DNA of 64,000 bases from Chamaea fasciata (lineage: Eukaryota > Chordata > Aves > Passeriformes > Sylviidae). Location of the stretch: contig JARCOQ010000002.1 of the NCBI GenBank assembly GCA_029207755.1, positions 13,903,156 to 13,967,155 of the forward strand, read 5' to 3'. Positions 42,320 through 56,823 of this stretch are shown one piece after another. The position numbers were made by a program, and so were the translations under genes. The notes under the pieces are model-generated. The model did not search any database and had not been told where the DNA came from. It worked only from the letters and a program-made list of their open reading frames with translations. Each line of letters opens with the position of its first letter. Positions within the stretch are counted from its first letter, which is position 1.

Positions 42320-45300
42320 TAACAGTGCTCTTAACTGGAAAAAAATCCTTGGTCATATCTTGATCCTGTTTTCTGAAATACTGTGGCCTGGTGAGGACCT
42401 TCACAGTACACTGTTTCACCTCTGAAAGAGGAACATTTACCTGTGGCAAGTAAAACTTGCTTACTTCTTTGTTTTCTTGCAGAGGTCTTTATTACATTAA
42501 TTTGTCATCTCATCCACACCTTCAAAAAGAATTATTTTCTACTGCCATCAGTTAATTGATAAGTTGATAATTTTTTTTAGTAACTTTCATAGTAAATGGT
42601 CAATGTTGTGACAACACAGATCAAATGTGTATCTACCTCCCATTAGAGGTCAATAGTATCCCAGCAACTAATGTTAGAATTCCCACCCAAGGATTCAGCT
42701 ATCTGGCCTGTGAACCTAAAAGTAAGTATCAGGCAGTTAATCAGATACTTCAAGCTGTTGACTAAGTTTTTAGTGATATTACAGGAGATCTTCAGCACAT
42801 GGAACAGATGTATCTATGTACATTTTGCCCAATTTCCATGCATTTGTTGCTCAGAAAACAGACTGAGATATATGCTCAGGATATATATGCAGAAGGAAAG
42901 CATAGCTAGCAACAAGTAACTGTTGTTTTCCATAGCTCTTATTCAGACTTCAGACCCTGGCACAACGCTGACAGAAAGCACAGACAAATCACAAGCTCGA
43001 GGTGTTAGACCCCTGTCTCTGAAGCCCATTACAAGTGGATAGCACACAAGGAAATGCAGTCTCTCAATGCAAGCCTTTGGTGGACATACCACAGGCACAG
43101 ATGATCAGCTGGCAAATGCTCAGCAGGAAATCATGTTCTCCTCTGCTGAAGGCACTGTTAATCCAGCAGGCGTCCCTAACAAGAAGGAAATCTCTTGGCT
43201 ATCAAAGCTCATCTAAAGTTTAGATCACATTCTATCTGACCTACACCACATCCTGTCATACAGCACACCTAACACAGCAGATTCAGAATATATCATACCG
43301 CCAGATAAATTTCAACACTTCACAGTTTGATCAGTAGTCTGGAAGAGTAAAAGAGTGGAATATTAACTGATTTGGATGAAGAAAGCAGACACCTGTACTT
43401 GCATTTGCTCTATTACTTCCATCCTTATTTTAAGGAAGTTCCTTCTTCATATTCTCTTTCATGACTCTCAGAGTGTTTTAGTCTCTTTTAAATAATCCTT
43501 TCAGCTCTTTCCTGAGGGGAAAACCTACTACTTAGAAATATTTTATGTCATACTATACAATATCCCCTTTTCTAATAATTCATTTCAGTATATTAAAATG
43601 TTAACCCAAAATTTATTCAAATATGGAAGAGACTGGATCTGAATGCTTTTGTGTGTTTATGGAAGAATAGATAAATATCTTTCATTCAAAGTGCTCAATC
43701 ATCCAAAAAAAAAATTCCTGCTTCTTAACCAGTGGAAGTAGAATCCTCGTCTCTTCCTTTCCCAGCTTATTGATGTCACTGGTTCAACCATCAGTTATGT
43801 ATTTGGTCCCTTAAGAGGAAAACCAAAACGATAGCTGGGTCTTTGAGTCCTTAGTTGTGGTCTCAGTATGTCCAGTTCTTGTCTTCCTAACACAGAGCCT
43901 AAAACACAAAATGAAATACAGGAAACTGAGATTAATTTTTTAAATTATTATTTTTTTTTTTTAATCCCACTATCTGAATGTGCATTGGTTTTGCATTTTG
44001 TTAGGAGAATATATGCAACTAACTGTGGTAACAAGTTCTTTTATCTGTGTAAATTCTTTTCTTTCCATTATGCAGTCAAGCTAAAGAAAACAGGTACAAA
44101 GCCCTTCTGAGTTGGAGCAAGCAAAGTGACACTTCTGTAAATCCTGTAATAGGACACTTTCCACAAGCCAGCTAAAGAAACAGACCTTCATCCTGCTGGT
44201 CAGTACAAAAACCAGAAGAGAAGTAAGATATTCATCTGAAGGTTGTAGTGTAGCCTGTACTGGTTCACACTTCACTGTCCTGTTCTGGTTTTTTTTCATC
44301 TTGTCTTAAAGAAAAAAAAAATTATATCCAACAAGGCTTTTGAATTTTCTGCATATGACATGGTTGATTTTAGATAAAAATATTCAGAACAAAAATTACC
44401 ATGAATGAGGAAGGTAAGAGTGCTGATATCATTTCAGAGAATTATTCATGATTTACACAAAATAAAATAATGTTAGCAGTACACCCAGCTCAGAATATAT
44501 AGATTCAGCTTCAAATGGCACCAGACAGAAAATCACTTTGTTTCCAATTTCAAAGTGTAGGAAGAAGACATAAGTGTGAAATAAACTGCTTGTTCTGACC
44601 AGCTGAGAGATAGATCAGTACCCATTTTAGCCTTTCTAAACCAAAGCTCCTAATCTAATGAAAAAATGAATAAGCTTCATTTCAATAGAACTTAACAGAC
44701 AGCCTAGACCTATTTTCATGGACTTAGTTTCACAACACACATGCTATTTCAGCACAACAATATAATTATAAAACTAGATTTTTAAAATTATTATTTTTGG
44801 TCTTTTTTCTGGCCAAAGTATCTATTATGATCTCTGCTGTGGTCTCTTCATTACTGAACAAATGTATTTGTTTTCTTGACTTCCATTTCTGTCTTAGAGG
44901 CAAGAATGACCAGCATTCACAGTCCTGAGCATTGTGTATCTGACAATTAGAACAAAACCAGATGCTAAATAAAATTCATATTTCTCGTCATTCAAGATTT
45001 CTGCTAACAAAAATAGCACCTTCTCCTTTCTCATATCTGCACAAAGAATGCACTTAGGTTTAAAGAATTATGCAGAAAATCTTGGATAATTTCACTCTCA
45101 AAAAGTGAATTAAACAATCTGTAGCATTATATCCTTAATCCTATGGATCTGTGTTTAAGTATTTCAGAGTCCAGGAGATGTTTTAACAGCTGTAAATATG
45201 TCATAAATTGGTTTCCTAGTTAAAGCATTATTTTTTTGCATCAAGGAATATATGTATGGTAATCAGCACAGATAATACCTTGAACTAGAAGGATGATCAG

Positions 45301-45784
45301 GATGAAATAAGAAACAAAACCCCTGTATTATCTATCCAGAAAATAATCAGGTCCTAAATTCCCACATTACATGTGTTTATGTGAGTACCTGACACCATTC
45401 AAATACATTCACCTATTCTGACTTCACTTCAAATGTTCACTTGCATACTAACATAAATATTATGAAAGGAACAAAGGGATCATAATTTGCCTACAGACAT
45501 TAGGCTGCAGCAATATGAAGTATATTCAAAATCTATAAAATTCAAACTGTACAATTTTCCAGTGCTTATATGATGGTGTTGGGAGTCTTGCTACCCCTTA
45601 GCCCATGTTGAATGCTAATACTCTGAAGAAAATTATAGTATTAATGAACACTGACATAGGAACATGCAGCTGAAAAGTACCTAAGTCACTTTACAGTTCA
45701 TATAACACCCTGGACACAATCCTTCTTTTTCATAACCATTAGAATAACATCTTGCTGTGTTGAAAAATATATGCTGGAAGATTA

Positions 45785-45785
<1 letters not shown>

Positions 45786-45817
<32 letters not shown>
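45786..45817. repeat. A32 homopolymer
   Basis: 32 consecutive A. Confidence 0.95.
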
Positions 45818-45821
<4 letters not shown>

Positions 45822-48237
45822 GGGGTTTTTCCATAGTCATATACCTGCCATACTGCTCATTTTTTTCCCAGTTGTGTCACACTCATACCTGCAGCTTTTC
45901 TAGCTAGTATCGTGAATTGATTAACTATGTTACAGTGATGAAAAAAAAGCCTCTGGGAATGAAAATATGAGGTAAACCAAATATAAACAGAGTTTATTTT
46001 TGTACAGCTACCATATCAATTGATTGAATTTTTTGAATTTTTTTTTCTTTTTTCTTTTTTTTTTTTTTCCTTTCTCTAAAAGAGTCTTTAAAGGCAAACA
46101 GTAAGATTGGAAATTTTAGTAAGCAATTTGAACCTTCTGCAATACTCAAAACTTTGGTGAATGCAATAAATTAATTGCCAAGCATCTTAGAATGAGATGA
46201 ATTTGATATAACTTTGTCTTCAAATACCTAATGAGTGTTGATAAAGAAAACTGTTGCAAAAAATGTTGCTAAATGTTGCAAAAAAACCCTGTTGCGCAAT
46301 TTGCTAAATGTTGAAAATTTTTGCTTTGTTAGCAAGTCTGGGCACCTCCTTCTAGGGAAAACAGATGAGGATCCATGAGAAAATACATGTCTTTATGCTC
46401 TTCTAGGGCTATAATAGCTTTTTCAGAATACCACTCAACTAGATATTTGGCAACATTTCAATCAGTTTTTCTTATTTAAATTATAATTATATGGGATTTT
46501 GCAAAAAGTGAAGTGTAAGTAAAAAATCCCCAAAACACAGATGTTTTATGAAACCCAGAGAACTCTTTGGATTTTGTCTTCAGGTGACTTGCTGACCTGC
46601 TAGATTAGTACTGGAAATTTTCCGACGAATATGTAGGTTTTTTCAATTTCATCCTTTTTCCTTCTTATTTGACCAGCATAATTGTGATGGCTTTTGGTAC
46701 AATAGCTTTAGGCAATTATTCTCCCATTATTGTAAGACCTATCTGAAAATGAGCATAATTTTTGTTATTTCCTGCATCTCTTCTTTAAGAATGTTCTGAA
46801 AGGGGGAAATTGGCATGCACTAAAATATTCAAGTCCTCTAATTCTAAGACATTTCCATCCTGTATTTGATTGAAAAACATGTCAATAATAAGAGGAGAGA
46901 CCACAACTTCAGAGTAAATCATGTAGATAACTCTCTGTTGGAAACAATGTCTTTCTAGAATTCCTTTTATATAATTTAGAATGCATGTGAAGGAATACAA
47001 AATGTGTGTGAAGAAGAAATAATCTTTCTCAAATTCAGTTCATTTTGCACAGAGTGTTATGTACCCAGTTTCAACACAACTATAATTGAATTTAACTGAA
47101 TTAAAATGGCATTCTCCTAAACAGAGCAACGTAATCTGAGGAGTCCTTTTCATCTTATGTGCAGGGTCTGAATGCAATGCTTGTGGAGTTTTCTTTTATT
47201 AAAACTTAATGTACATTCACTAATGTAAGTTTAAATGTGGCCTAATTAACAATCAAATATATTTCAGCAGCAGGAAGGCCAACATTCAAAAAATGATTAA
47301 TTGAAAACTTAATTAAATACTTCAAGACATCACATGAAAGTGATTTCAGGTCATGCAGTTTGCATCTGAATAAGAGTAATGAAAAAGAAGAATTTGATCT
47401 AGAAGCTTTTGTAGTCAGTGACTGAAATTACCCCAAAGCTGCTAAAGAAAATCTGTCTTTGAATATTTGTAATTAAGTTTTCTGGGAGAGCTTTGCAATA
47501 TGTGGAGTGTAAAAACAAAGATTTGGCTTCACCTGACCATTCCAAATTGCTGTGCTTCTGTGTTTCCTGTGCTGTAGAATCCAAGATTCCCAGAAAAAAA
47601 ATATTTTTGCACTCTAATTGGAACTGAGGCTAAAAGATGTGAAGATTGTTGGTTTTAGGTGAACTAAATTTTATGGCTTACCTACCTTATTCTCATGGTT
47701 AGTCACAGCATAATGATGGGCAGCAACTCACACACCTTCTAAAACTTCCAGATTGTAAAACCAGCCTGATCTATTCACAAAATAAAATATTTGTTTATTT
47801 ATTTTCAATTTGTGCCACATTTTTGCTCACCCACAGGTGATTCATATCATATATAATTTGAATCATATATGCATCAATTTAGCACTGTTCCTAGCCATAC
47901 TGGATGAAGGATCCTGTCGATGGTTTGTTTTAAAATCAGTTATAGAGGGTTGAATTAACATTGAGAGTCCTGTATGTGATTATGCTGATGTGTGACCTTC
48001 CAACACAAAATCTTCAGGATAAAGATTCATTTAATTAATAGAAAATGTATCCCGAGGCAGAGAAGACAAAAAGGGAAGACATGGTAAGAACACTTTACCA
48101 AAAGGCTTGTCAACATGTAAAACAAATAAATTAGACTGCAGATGTACTTTTCATGGAGATAAGCTGAGATTGGGGGTGGAGGTGGGAATGTATGTGGGCT
48201 TGCACACACATACCTGAACACATGGCCATATATGTAC

Positions 48238-48320
48238 AGAACAAGGGGTCATAGCCTCAAGCTGCACCAGAAAGGTTCAAGTTAGAGATCAGGAAGAATT
48301 TCTTCATGGAAAGGATAATT
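48238..48320 (+). mobile_element. short CR1 3' fragment
   Basis: ACAAGGGGTCATAGCCTCAA and the following GAAGAATTTCTTCATGGAAA match a conserved CR1 3' block. It is cut off on the right where the inverted LTR begins. Confidence 0.7.
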
Positions 48321-48331
48321 CCCCAATTTAG

Positions 48332-48758
48332 TGTTCCCACAGAGATCACTCCAAACCATGCATCTCTCTCTCACTTCCCCATCCTCCCATCCCTCCCCTG
48401 CAGCTGGATGGAGAGAACTGGAAGCACATAAAGTAAAGGAACATGGGTTGAGATAAGAAGACTTTATTGGAAACAGCAATGAAATAAGACAACAAACTGT
48501 AACAGAAACAATACTGACAGAGCATACAAGAAAAAAGTGAATTATTTTAATGTGATTCCTCACCCTGCCGTGGAAAACTCCCAACAATACCTGACCACTC
48601 TCTCTGCCTTGGAGGGTCCTGGAAGGGAGCCTTTCCCTGGGTCACCACACCCCGCAATGATGTGAGGTGGTACAGATATAATAATCTCTGGGCCATGGTC
48701 AGGCCCCATCCTAGCTACCGTAAAAATTAATAGTATCTTGGCTGGAACAAGGACAACA
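48332..48758 (-). repeat. inverted LTR of an avian ERV
   Basis: On the minus strand it begins near 48758 with a TGTCC-like start and GGCC-rich blocks (GGGGCCTGACCATGGCCCAG). It has an AATAAA signal (complement at 48463-48468) followed by TATCTCAACCCATG, then a purine-rich U5 (GGGGAAGTGAGAGAG), and ends near 48332. This is the familiar layout of a common passerine LTR. I found no matching duplication at the ends, and the exact borders are uncertain. The 101-codon minus frame at 48282-48587 lies within it by chance. Confidence 0.6.
48463..48468 (-). terminator. polyadenylation signal of the inverted LTR
   Basis: AATAAA on the minus strand, followed by a T-rich stretch. Confidence 0.5.
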
Positions 48759-51700
48759 GCCAGCTCACTTCTCTTTTCTAAAGTAATGCTGAGGCCCAGT
48801 TATTATGTCATATCTGTTGGCAAGAATTCATCAGCTCTGGCAGTGCAAAACCCTCCACAACACAGGGTTTGAAGAACATACTTTACCAGACTGCTGGAGC
48901 TGTGTGTATTCTGTGCCATAGTGGGCTTCAAGTGGCTTATTAATGTTCATGTAAAAGGTGGGATATATCTCCCTGCTGGCTGTTATTAACATCAATTTCA
49001 TAAACATCTATGGATTTTACCTTTCCAGTTCCACTAAGAAGTTCATTAAATTGTTTGATTGATTTCCCACTTCTGCCTGGTTCTTGCTCCTGTACACCTT
49101 GATGTCATTCTCTGAAGTATAGAAAGGAAATTGCATGATAAAATAAGAAAAAGAGGAATACCATGGCTTGATTTCCACTGCCAGGAACAGCATACTACAG
49201 CAGCAGCTACACACATCTGAGCCACATTTATGAAAATAGAGAAATCCATACTTAATACAGAGAAAAGATCCTCAAATCTATAACCTGCCATTCAAGAGAG
49301 GTAACTCACACTCTTACTATCAAGAAAAATGAAAATGAAAGAGTGCTTCGTAAATAGATTTTTGATGTAAAGCTTACAGGAGATGATATCACAGTATCTT
49401 TCAGTCATATAAAAGGGTGCCTTAACAGCTGAGACAATGCAGTCTACCTTGCTTCTTTTCCCTTTAGCTATGCTGAAGCTCTAATTTAACCTTCTCTGTT
49501 TCATTTAAAACAAAACCAAGAACATCACCAATCTAAGAAAAAAAAACAAAACCCAAAAAATACAAACTAACACACCTGGAGAATGTGTGTGATTATCAAC
49601 TTTGTCTATTCATTCCATTTTCTGCACTCCTCATTACTTTTTTTTCAGGAGTCTTCACCAACATATATATTTCTTTCTGTTACTGGCCTCATAATGGCCC
49701 AATTACCTCTCTGAAATTAATGTCTCCATAGTTTTCCCTAATCACAGTTTGTATCCTTAGAAGCACAGACTATGTACTGACATTCAACCATAAAGTAGAT
49801 AAAAAAGAAGTCTCATGTTAGATTGGACTCTGCCTGGAGAGAGACCCATTCCAACAATTCTACTGCTCTTTAAAAACACAGTTTTAGAGAACCAGAGTGA
49901 CACCATCTTGATAAGCATCCAACCTCTCCCCTGTGGAGGTGTTCTTCAGTCAGTTCCTCTCTGAAGCATCGTATGACTCAGATCTCTGCAGCAGAAATCT
50001 AATAGGCTGTGCCTATGCTTTTTTCTCTTCTTAACTGGAATAAATTTAGACCTTATAATACATAAATGATTGTTATGATGGATTAGGAAATGATAATCTG
50101 TAATCAGGACTCATCCAGACTTTCTATTGTCTCCTTTTGTGTCCTCTCCGATAAATCAATGAAAAGTGTGGAAAACCACTGTGGAAAATTATCCATTTTT
50201 GTCTGTTCCCAAGCATAAATTCTGACTGCCCAAATAGTTCCCTGTGTGTCGCAGGCCAGCCTCCTCCTAAATCAGAGCAGACAGTACATATGATCCTTAG
50301 CTGCTCCCATCAGTAAATTGTCCTGAGCACTCTACTCTGTAGTTTTGGCTCTGGTTGATGGTAGTTGGAGCAGTTACACTGGACTGGCATCCACACAGGC
50401 AGCCCTGCAACCATGACCTCCTTCAGCCTAATCAGACCGACAGCTTTTCAGAGTCTATGTACCTACCTGAGATTGCTGGTAGGTGGAGCACAGTAGAACT
50501 CTCAAACATCAAGTAACTCTGACTACCACTTTTCCCGACTCCCCAGGGAGCTTCAGGAAACATTTGCTTCACATGCACTTGTCAGGCACATAATCTCACA
50601 TGAATTTTGATCTGAATGTTCTCCCATCTCCTTTGGTCTGTCATGCTGTCTGTTGATGCATGTAAGTGCACAAAACAGAAACATGGAATTTTTCTTAAGT
50701 AATATTCCCTTATCTCAGTGACACATTTGTAATGATATTCAATGTATGGTAGAAGTGGTCATTTGTTTTTATTTCTTTTTTTTCCCCTTTTCATAATAAA
50801 CTACTTTTTGGCTTATAAGATTCTCATTTCATGAAGTTCTGGGATGATATGCAAAAGGCAAGAAACACTGCATAAGTAACAAAAATGGCAAACATGAAGG
50901 AAGCCTATATGTTTCTACTCTTGCTTTACTTATGCCTATTAACCCTCTCACTAACATCCACCTGATCTTGTACCTCTTGTAGCCTACAAATCACTCTTGC
51001 ATTTGATCTCTTTTAGAAAATCCTTTGCCTTAATCTGTAAATGCCTTTCGAAGTACCTGATTCAGTATCTTAATCACTAAAATCCAGTCACTTTACTAGT
51101 TTGATTCTTTTCAGAGTGGTTTCCATCTTCTCCAAAGAGTTAATCCAAACTGATTTCAGAACAGTCAAAAAGGAGCTGCATTCATGTTCCAACTTTTCCA
51201 TTTAAAGTATTCTAACCACTGTACATATGCCTTGTTTAGTTTGTCATTGGATATTTGGACACTGTCATAAATTTCATTTTCTTCAGGTTCTTTTTTTATC
51301 TCACTCACTGCTGTATTTCTAATGAATGTGTCCTTAGGTTAAACACCTTGCTGTTACAAATAGCTGCCTTCCAAACAGATAATTTTCAAACTTCTTGTTT
51401 CCCTTTCTGAGCAGTGTGCGATCACACAGCAATTACTTTCTTCTTTATTTTCCCTCCCACTCCTCTTCACTACTGTCAGTCTCTTACTGTCAGCTTTGAC
51501 CTGAAAGCTGTGGCTGTCAGGACAAAGAAATTAAAATTCATTCATCTGCATAGGGAGGTAGAGCAGAAGGAGGAGCACAAGGCTGTATTTCCACTGAGAC
51601 CAGGATTCCCAGTTCAAGCAGATTATCAGGTTTTACATTTAATTGCTTCCTTATTTTTCACACCTTCAGTTTCTCTTTTACCTCTCTTGTTTCATCTTTA

Positions 51701-52407
51701 TCAAGCAAGGAATTAGAGGTCAAGCGATTTCACTGGTGTTTTATTGGGATTCAATTAAAAAAAACTATTATAATAAGTTTTTGAGTTTTCACAGCAGTGC
51801 TGCTACTGAATTTTGGTTTAAATCACAGAATGATAACCTCCTGTAGATTGGGTTTCAATGTTTTCTGTTTTGGGGGTTTTTGGAGGTGGTAGTGGTGGTG
51901 GGTTTTTTGTGGGGTTTTTTTGTAAGTTTTGGTTTGGTTTAGGTTGGGGTTTTTTTGTAAAATAAATATTTCATCTTCAAACTCTGGAAAATTTAATTTC
52001 CTTATTCTTTCAAGTCTCTAGGGTAAAGAACAAAGCTGGCATCTTCCCAGAGAATGTAGCTGATACAGAATTCTCTTTGTAATTTTTAACAGAGAAAACA
52101 TACCACCAGTTTAAATTTACCACTTCCTGTAAAGTGATGTTTAAATAGTAGAAGTTATTCTCATTTATGGACAACACCTTAACTCTCCAATCAACAAAGT
52201 TCCCAACAACTTTTAAATTCAGATCAGAGCAATTTTTCTGTGGTCTGGAATATTAATGCTTGTTTCTGTGTTGATTTTTCTCTGACGGAAGGAATGCATT
52301 CTTGCTATGTAGCCACCATTGAAGAAAAATTAAGAAAAACAAACAAACAAACAAACAAACAAAAAAACCAAGATAGAGTGGATGAGGTTGAGATAATGAA
52401 GTTTTGT
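48759..52407. other. AT-rich spacer with T/G tract and short AAAC repeat
   Basis: No gene is recognised. It includes a T/G-rich low-complexity tract (51864-51958) and an (AAAC)n microsatellite (52336-52367). The stretch 49820-50560 is of more even composition but matches no repeat or protein I know. Confidence 0.4.
52336..52367. repeat. (AAAC)n microsatellite
   Basis: About six AAAC units followed by an A run. Confidence 0.92.
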
Positions 52408-52570
52408 TGCATCCAGCTCTGGGGTCTCAGCACAAGAAAGACATTGACCTGTTGGACTGAGTTCAGAGAAAGCCAAAATGACTGGTGCTGGAGCACCTTT
52501 TCAACAAAGACAGGCTGAGAACTGGGATGGTTCAGGCTGGAAAAGACTGGGGTGACTTAACTGTGGGGAA
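52408..52570 (+). mobile_element. CR1 fragment
   Basis: GCATCCAGCTCTGGGGTCTC, GACCTGTTGGACTGAGT and GGCTGAGAACTGGGATGG follow in the order seen in the CR1 copy at 26168-26692. It is short, diverged, and truncated on both sides. Confidence 0.75.
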
Positions 52571-55500
52571 AGGAAGTCCATCTACTAGGTCCATCTGAAC
52601 TGACTTGTCTTTGTTCTTCTTTTAGATATGGAATTCAAATTAAATTGCTGGTAGCATTAATTTAAATAAATTCTTAATTCTTGATTTTGAAAAAGATTTT
52701 TTTTCTTTTATCCAAAGTAGTTTGCCCCAAATTTTACCTGAATACTTACAAGCTGCTGGATTCCATTTTAAAAAGTACATTTTTTTAAAAAAATAGTGCT
52801 TAATTTTTTATCTTAGATTGATTTCCCTCTAGTGGTCAAGACATTAAAGGACACTGTACTGAAGTGGTTTATTTATCTTAGCTTTAAGATTAGTTCCCTG
52901 TTGCATATAACTTTCTTTCTGCTTCCTTTTAAATTTTTAAATTAATTTCCTTTAAAGAACACACATAATGTTTGTGGGGTTTTTTTCCCTCCAGTGCTAC
53001 CACTTTAGTCATCTGTATGTGCCTTAATTAGATTTCAAAGGGAACTAATCTAGAATAACTTCCCTCAGAATAATTTAGAATTCTTTTAGTGGGAACATAA
53101 CCAGTTTTGCTCACTTAATATGCTGCACACATAACAGCAAAAATGTAAACAACTCTCACCTCTGACTCATATTTACACATCCCCCTTATTAGTATTTTTA
53201 ATGCAAAATGGCTAAAACAGCATGTTATCAGAGATATCAAACATTAAATTTTATTAATAAATTCTTTTTTTAATATAATTTCTACAGTATTAGGAAGAAA
53301 AAGATATGGATAAGGGCCACAGTAACTTGTTTGTTTATATAATGGATTTGCATCAACATAATGAGCGATTTTGCAATGAATTATGACTGGACAATCACTG
53401 TTTCATGCTGAGGAAATGATCACCAATGGAGCTTATGCCAAGATATTCCTGGCAGCCCTTAATATTAAAGCTGTAGTAAAGAAAATATATCATGCATTTA
53501 ATTGTAATCAATACCTAGTATCCAGAAATTGGTACATTTACATACCTTTGCATCTCACTAAAAAGCTAATATTTACAAAAATAATGCATATTTATATTTA
53601 GAGCTAAAGTCAAGCCATCAGTTTTCTCCAAATGTGACTACGTTCAATCAATGCTCATGTCTTATTTAATATTCACCATTAAATGCACATATGAATTTCA
53701 TTGGTGAAATGGAATGTATATTACAGGTTACACAAAGACCTTAAATGTAACAACTTGTCTTTACACACACGCAAGTCTATCTTAGCAAACGTCTTTTTTG
53801 CTACTTAAGACTAATGGTGGTGTGAGCATTTTGGTATTGAATTTAAAGTTGGAAGGATTTGACAGTGAAAACTATTTTTGTGAAAGACTTGAAAGATTAG
53901 CCTAGCGTTCCTTTTACTTGATCATTAATATCATCTGGATTTTGTAAGTCTTCTTGAATAGCAATGGAAGCTCCATCTGTGAATTGTAAGATCTAGCAAT
54001 TATAAAGTCATTAATTATAATCCCCCCTAGAAAGGAGAGATTACTTTAAAGTTAAATCAGTGAGCCAAGCATTTGGTTTGGTAAAATTAAATTTCCAATA
54101 AATATCTCTCTGATGGTTTAACCTGACTTTAAATAAATTCAATTCAAATCAATTATACTCTGAAAATAAGTGATACATATGAACTGGGACAGGATATGAA
54201 GTGCAAAATACCCCAACTGGCATGAAGGTGGCATACTTAGACCTGTATCTCTAGCTTCAAGCTATCCGCAAGCACTAGAATATGGATTTATTAAAAAAGC
54301 GAGTGGGGCAGTGAGGACTTCTGTCATTCATTAACAGATGAGACACATATATTTTCTCCCATGAAATCCAAACATCTGGCTTTATACTGGCTGAAAAATA
54401 GACAACATGGCAAAGTTTAAATTCAATTGGGAGGCTTGCAGAACAGCAAAGCCAACCTCTCTTTGTACTGCTCAAAATGCAGTGATTATCGATGAAGGCT
54501 CTTATTCCTATTGTCCTAGGAAAGCAAGGCAGCAAGAAGCCAGATCTTCTGTTTTTTAAAGAGCTTTTAATAGAGAATACATGTAAGGGGGATTCGGGTA
54601 GGGGAGGATCAGGCATGGGGTTTTACCCCTGCTTCTCTGCCAAAGTGAGAAAAAATCTGATTTCAGTTGGAGAAATCATCACTGAATGGAAAAGCTAAAA
54701 TAGCTTGGTGAAAAGATGAGTTACAGCTATAACATTCAAAGCCATGTAGGCAATCTAAAATGAAAGAATTGTAATTGCACAACTGAATTACTTCAGACAC
54801 ATATGTTTGTGGGGTTTTATACCTTATATACCTTATTCATTAAATATATTAACTGCATTATGCTAAACATAATAGAAAGTATAGAATTTAAAATATGTCA
54901 TTTGTTTTAGGGCGTTTGCCTATAAAAAGCTTTTTAGCAGCAGCTTCTTTTTTCAGACATTTGAACTACCACCTGTACAAATCCATGACACTGACACCAT
55001 CACTAGGGAATATGTTCTGGTACTATTCAAAGACAATTCAGAAGTACTTTTTCTAAATTGTGTGCAGTGTTATTAGAACTATTGTCAATGAAACCAAATG
55101 TGCTGGTGTGGAGGGAACATCTCTTCCATTAACTGCAATAATTGTATTTTACATGATGACTTTTATTTTCAGATATTACACAGATCATGCAGTGGTTCAC
55201 TGAGGTTATCAGGTAATTAGACTTCTATTTTCATGTTACAAGTGCATTTAAGGGTCTAGACAAAGATCTGAATATTGGTACTGAGCACACACAAAGAAAT
55301 ACAGAGTTTCTGCACCAAGAGACTTACAGACTATAAAGGAGAGAAAGAGAAATGGAACAGAGAGATAATAGTGGGGGGAAAAGTGAACAAATGCTCATAG
55401 CAGCACAGATCCAGGAATAAAATCCAAGTCCCCAATACCAGATTGTTAATGTTTCTCCTGTCGAAAAATTAACTATGTGCTGCATCCTGTACAACTTCAT

Positions 55501-56798
55501 CCATCCTGTTAATACATAGAAACATATACATTAAATATATACATTGAGGACACAGAATACTAGTTACACATTTATTGATATCTTCTGCAGCAATGGCATT
55601 TTATAACCCATCTTTATGCTTAACATACCATTTTTCTTTTTATCACACCCAAACCTTGACTTTCTGAAAGACAGATTTGGTGATAGGAACGTGAGATCTC
55701 CTTGCTTTCTGAAGGTCTGTTCTCCATACATTCAAAAACCTCAACTTACATCAGAAAGAGCAAGGTTCCTCAAAAAGCTTGGTTTATGTTAATATGACAT
55801 AAAATGACCTATAAAACTATCCTCTAATCAAAGTCCTCTTTGAAAGATCCCTGCAGCAAATAGTCCTTTCAGTTATCATAAAAATAAGAATAAAAAATAT
55901 GTTTATCTCCCCTAACATCCCATTGCAAGCAGAAACACTGAAAATCAGACTTTCTATCCTTAGAAAATTCTGGAATTTTGAATAATATTTCACGATGAAA
56001 AAAATTTCAGACTTTTTTCTTATGTAAAAAATCTCAGAAAAAATCAGTGAACTAAGATATGGGCTCTTTGTTTTCCTAGAAAACAAGCACCTAGAACAAA
56101 TTATCCATTGTTTTGGATCTTTAGGGACATACACATTGCACACAGGTTTATGTCAAGTAATTACGTCATATGCATAAGAATTTAGTATGTTGTCTTTTAG
56201 AAGACTTGAACCACATTTTTAGCTTTGAAAAAATCCTAATGGATATGGATTTATAGGCATTGACTTTGAAAGCATAGGTCAAGTTTAACAGCTTCAAAAA
56301 CAGACAGTCTTATTTTACTCATAAAATAAGATTCCACATTGACTCAGAGAAGACAATAAATTCAATATTCCTCACTTCCAGATGATGCTGGTAACCTTGC
56401 CAATGCATTTCCAGACAGAACTCTTGGTGATGTTACTGTTAAGTCTCCCTCTTATATGACCTTCCCCAAAACAACAGAAATGAAATGAATTGCTGGAACA
56501 GGAATTTGTTCCAGTTTACAATAGTTTATCCATCCCGGAGATCTATTAACTCCTTTCTTCTTCCTTCCTGAAGAAACTTGTTCACATTATCTACACCTAC
56601 CGTGTAATTCAGGGGTGTCCTGCAGGCAGAGTTTGAGACCAAAATTACCTGTATCACTTCCTTTCAAGAGATCTCAAAGGCAACTTAGCAGGTTTTGGAA
56701 GGGTTCTCTAGAAAGCCATTCCAGTGAAAAATTACATAATTGGTGAGATTAATAAAATTATTTCTTTATAAGCCACATTGAAAGAATGCTCATTTCTG

Positions 56799-56823
56799 AA
56801 AAAAAAAAAAAAAAAAAAAAAAA
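56799..56823. repeat. A25 homopolymer
   Basis: 25 consecutive A. Confidence 0.93.

Larger units (their letters stand above)
41291..48237. other. 7-kb AT-rich stretch without genes
   Basis: I find no exon, RNA gene or element, apart from the inverted repeat at 42273-42319 and A/T homopolymer tracts (A32 at 45786-45817 and a T-rich tract at 46029-46072). Around 46250-46312 the words TGTTGCAAAAAA and GCTAAATGTTG recur irregularly. Open frames stay below about 115 codons and show no domain. Confidence 0.4.
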
